Assembly (NCBI RefSeq): GCF_963675165.1
Contig: NC_087379.1
Span: forward strand, 6,279,839 to 6,343,838
DNA length: 64,000 bases
Source: Halichondria panicea
Taxonomy: Eukaryota > Porifera > Demospongiae > Suberitida > Halichondriidae
Reading direction: 5' to 3'
Shown one piece after another: positions 63,393 through 64,000 of the stretch. Positions within the stretch are counted from its first letter, which is position 1; every line of letters begins with the position of its first letter. The notes beneath the pieces are model-generated. The model saw only the letters and a list, made by a program, of their open reading frames with translations, did no database searches and had not been told where the DNA came from. A program made the translations under genes and the position numbers.

Positions 63393-64000
63393 CAAACACC
63401 ATCCTTTGTTGACTGTTATCTGGCTTTGTGCGTGGGTATTCTACGAGAGTGTGGGTATTCTACGAGAGTGTAAGTGACTTAGAGGTATATATATATACAG
63501 GTTTCCAGGGGTTACTCTCTCGGCTTTAAAAAGAGTGGTAACGATCGATATACAACTATAAGGTGATGATTGGAACAGTTCTGAGTTTCTCGGGTGTGTT
63601 TGACTGATGTGTGCCAACATTCACAAGTTGCATGATGAATTGGGGGAGTTCTTTCATGTCACCTCTCACAGCTGGTTACTGCCTACAGGGGATCACACGG
63701 GGTCAGAGTGCAGACAGGATTAGAGGGGAACAAGACACTTACAAGGATAGCTAAGTACCGTAAACATCTGAGTTCAAACGCCACAATATTACAAGCACCT
63801 GGACATGCCCATAATTAGGTCACCACGTAAATTCCTTAATCTTTTGTACATAGTCTTGCAAATGCAATTAATTTTTAGCACATGGGCTTTAATTCAGACG
63901 CTTACTGTAGTACAGAACAATCATTAGCAACACCACCTGTACATGTAGACATGAATGAGATGCTTTCATATATGATTTATAAATGATCTAATTGCAGCCA
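63393..64000. other. Upstream region of CNOT6, no gene seen
   Basis: A short direct repeat, GTGGGTATTCTACGAGAGTG, occurs twice at about 63433-63471. The rest is unremarkable; no further exon or RNA gene is recognised before the window ends. Confidence 0.5.

Overview
The window looks like animal nuclear DNA, most likely from a demosponge. That is an inference: the genes are short-intron, GT-AG spliced metazoan genes (Eph receptor tyrosine kinase, MIIP, TMEM222, CNOT6, synaptobrevins), packed closely and often head-to-head, with an expanded RING/B-box/filamin/NHL family and many small fold-back transposons. No rRNA, tRNA, CRISPR array or bacterial operon is visible. Exons were assembled by eye; for every multi-exon gene the exon lengths sum to a multiple of three and splice phases agree, but no alignment or expression data were available.

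Region A (1-29.5 kb) is a tandem segmental-duplication array on the + strand. It carries three full-length intronless TRIM-NHL genes (1849, 16779, 26246), one copy whose RING is broken by a 4-bp deletion (7791), and two truncated NHL-only relics (20508, 23030). Between them lie decayed exons of an OPA1-type dynamin GTPase. The exon order suggests that the TRIM genes sat inside or between tandem OPA1 copies; the TRIM frames survived while OPA1 decayed. The array is littered with transposons: a piggyBac-type element with TTAA ends and a telomere-like array inside (12335-14930), fold-back elements (1264, 19430, 19801), and a terminal-inverted-repeat element (15683) whose approximately empty site is seen in a sister repeat.

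Region B (29.5-43.2 kb) is single-copy gene space. It holds an Eph receptor on the minus strand (14 exons, about 910 aa, only one fibronectin III domain), a Ras/Rab-like GTPase with a CaaX tail and an altered G3 motif (+), the proteasome beta1 subunit PSMB6 (-), and MIIP (+). PSMB6 and MIIP diverge from a 101-bp spacer.

Region C (44-49.5 kb) holds two R-SNARE (VAMP) genes on opposite strands, both with the start codon split by an intron. Between them are a DNA transposon and a small secreted cysteine-containing protein gene.

Region D (49.7-59.2 kb) holds a conventional spermidine synthase, a decayed spermidine synthase copy with repeated exon-3 relics, and a divergent spermidine-synthase-like paralogue with changed active-site residues (all minus). 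The last is head-to-head with TMEM222 (+). Region E (60.2-63.4 kb) is the CCR4-type deadenylase CNOT6 (-).

The points most worth following are the TRIM-NHL/OPA1 interleaved array, the active-site-divergent aminopropyltransferase paralogue, the atypical GTPase, and the single-FN3 Eph receptor.
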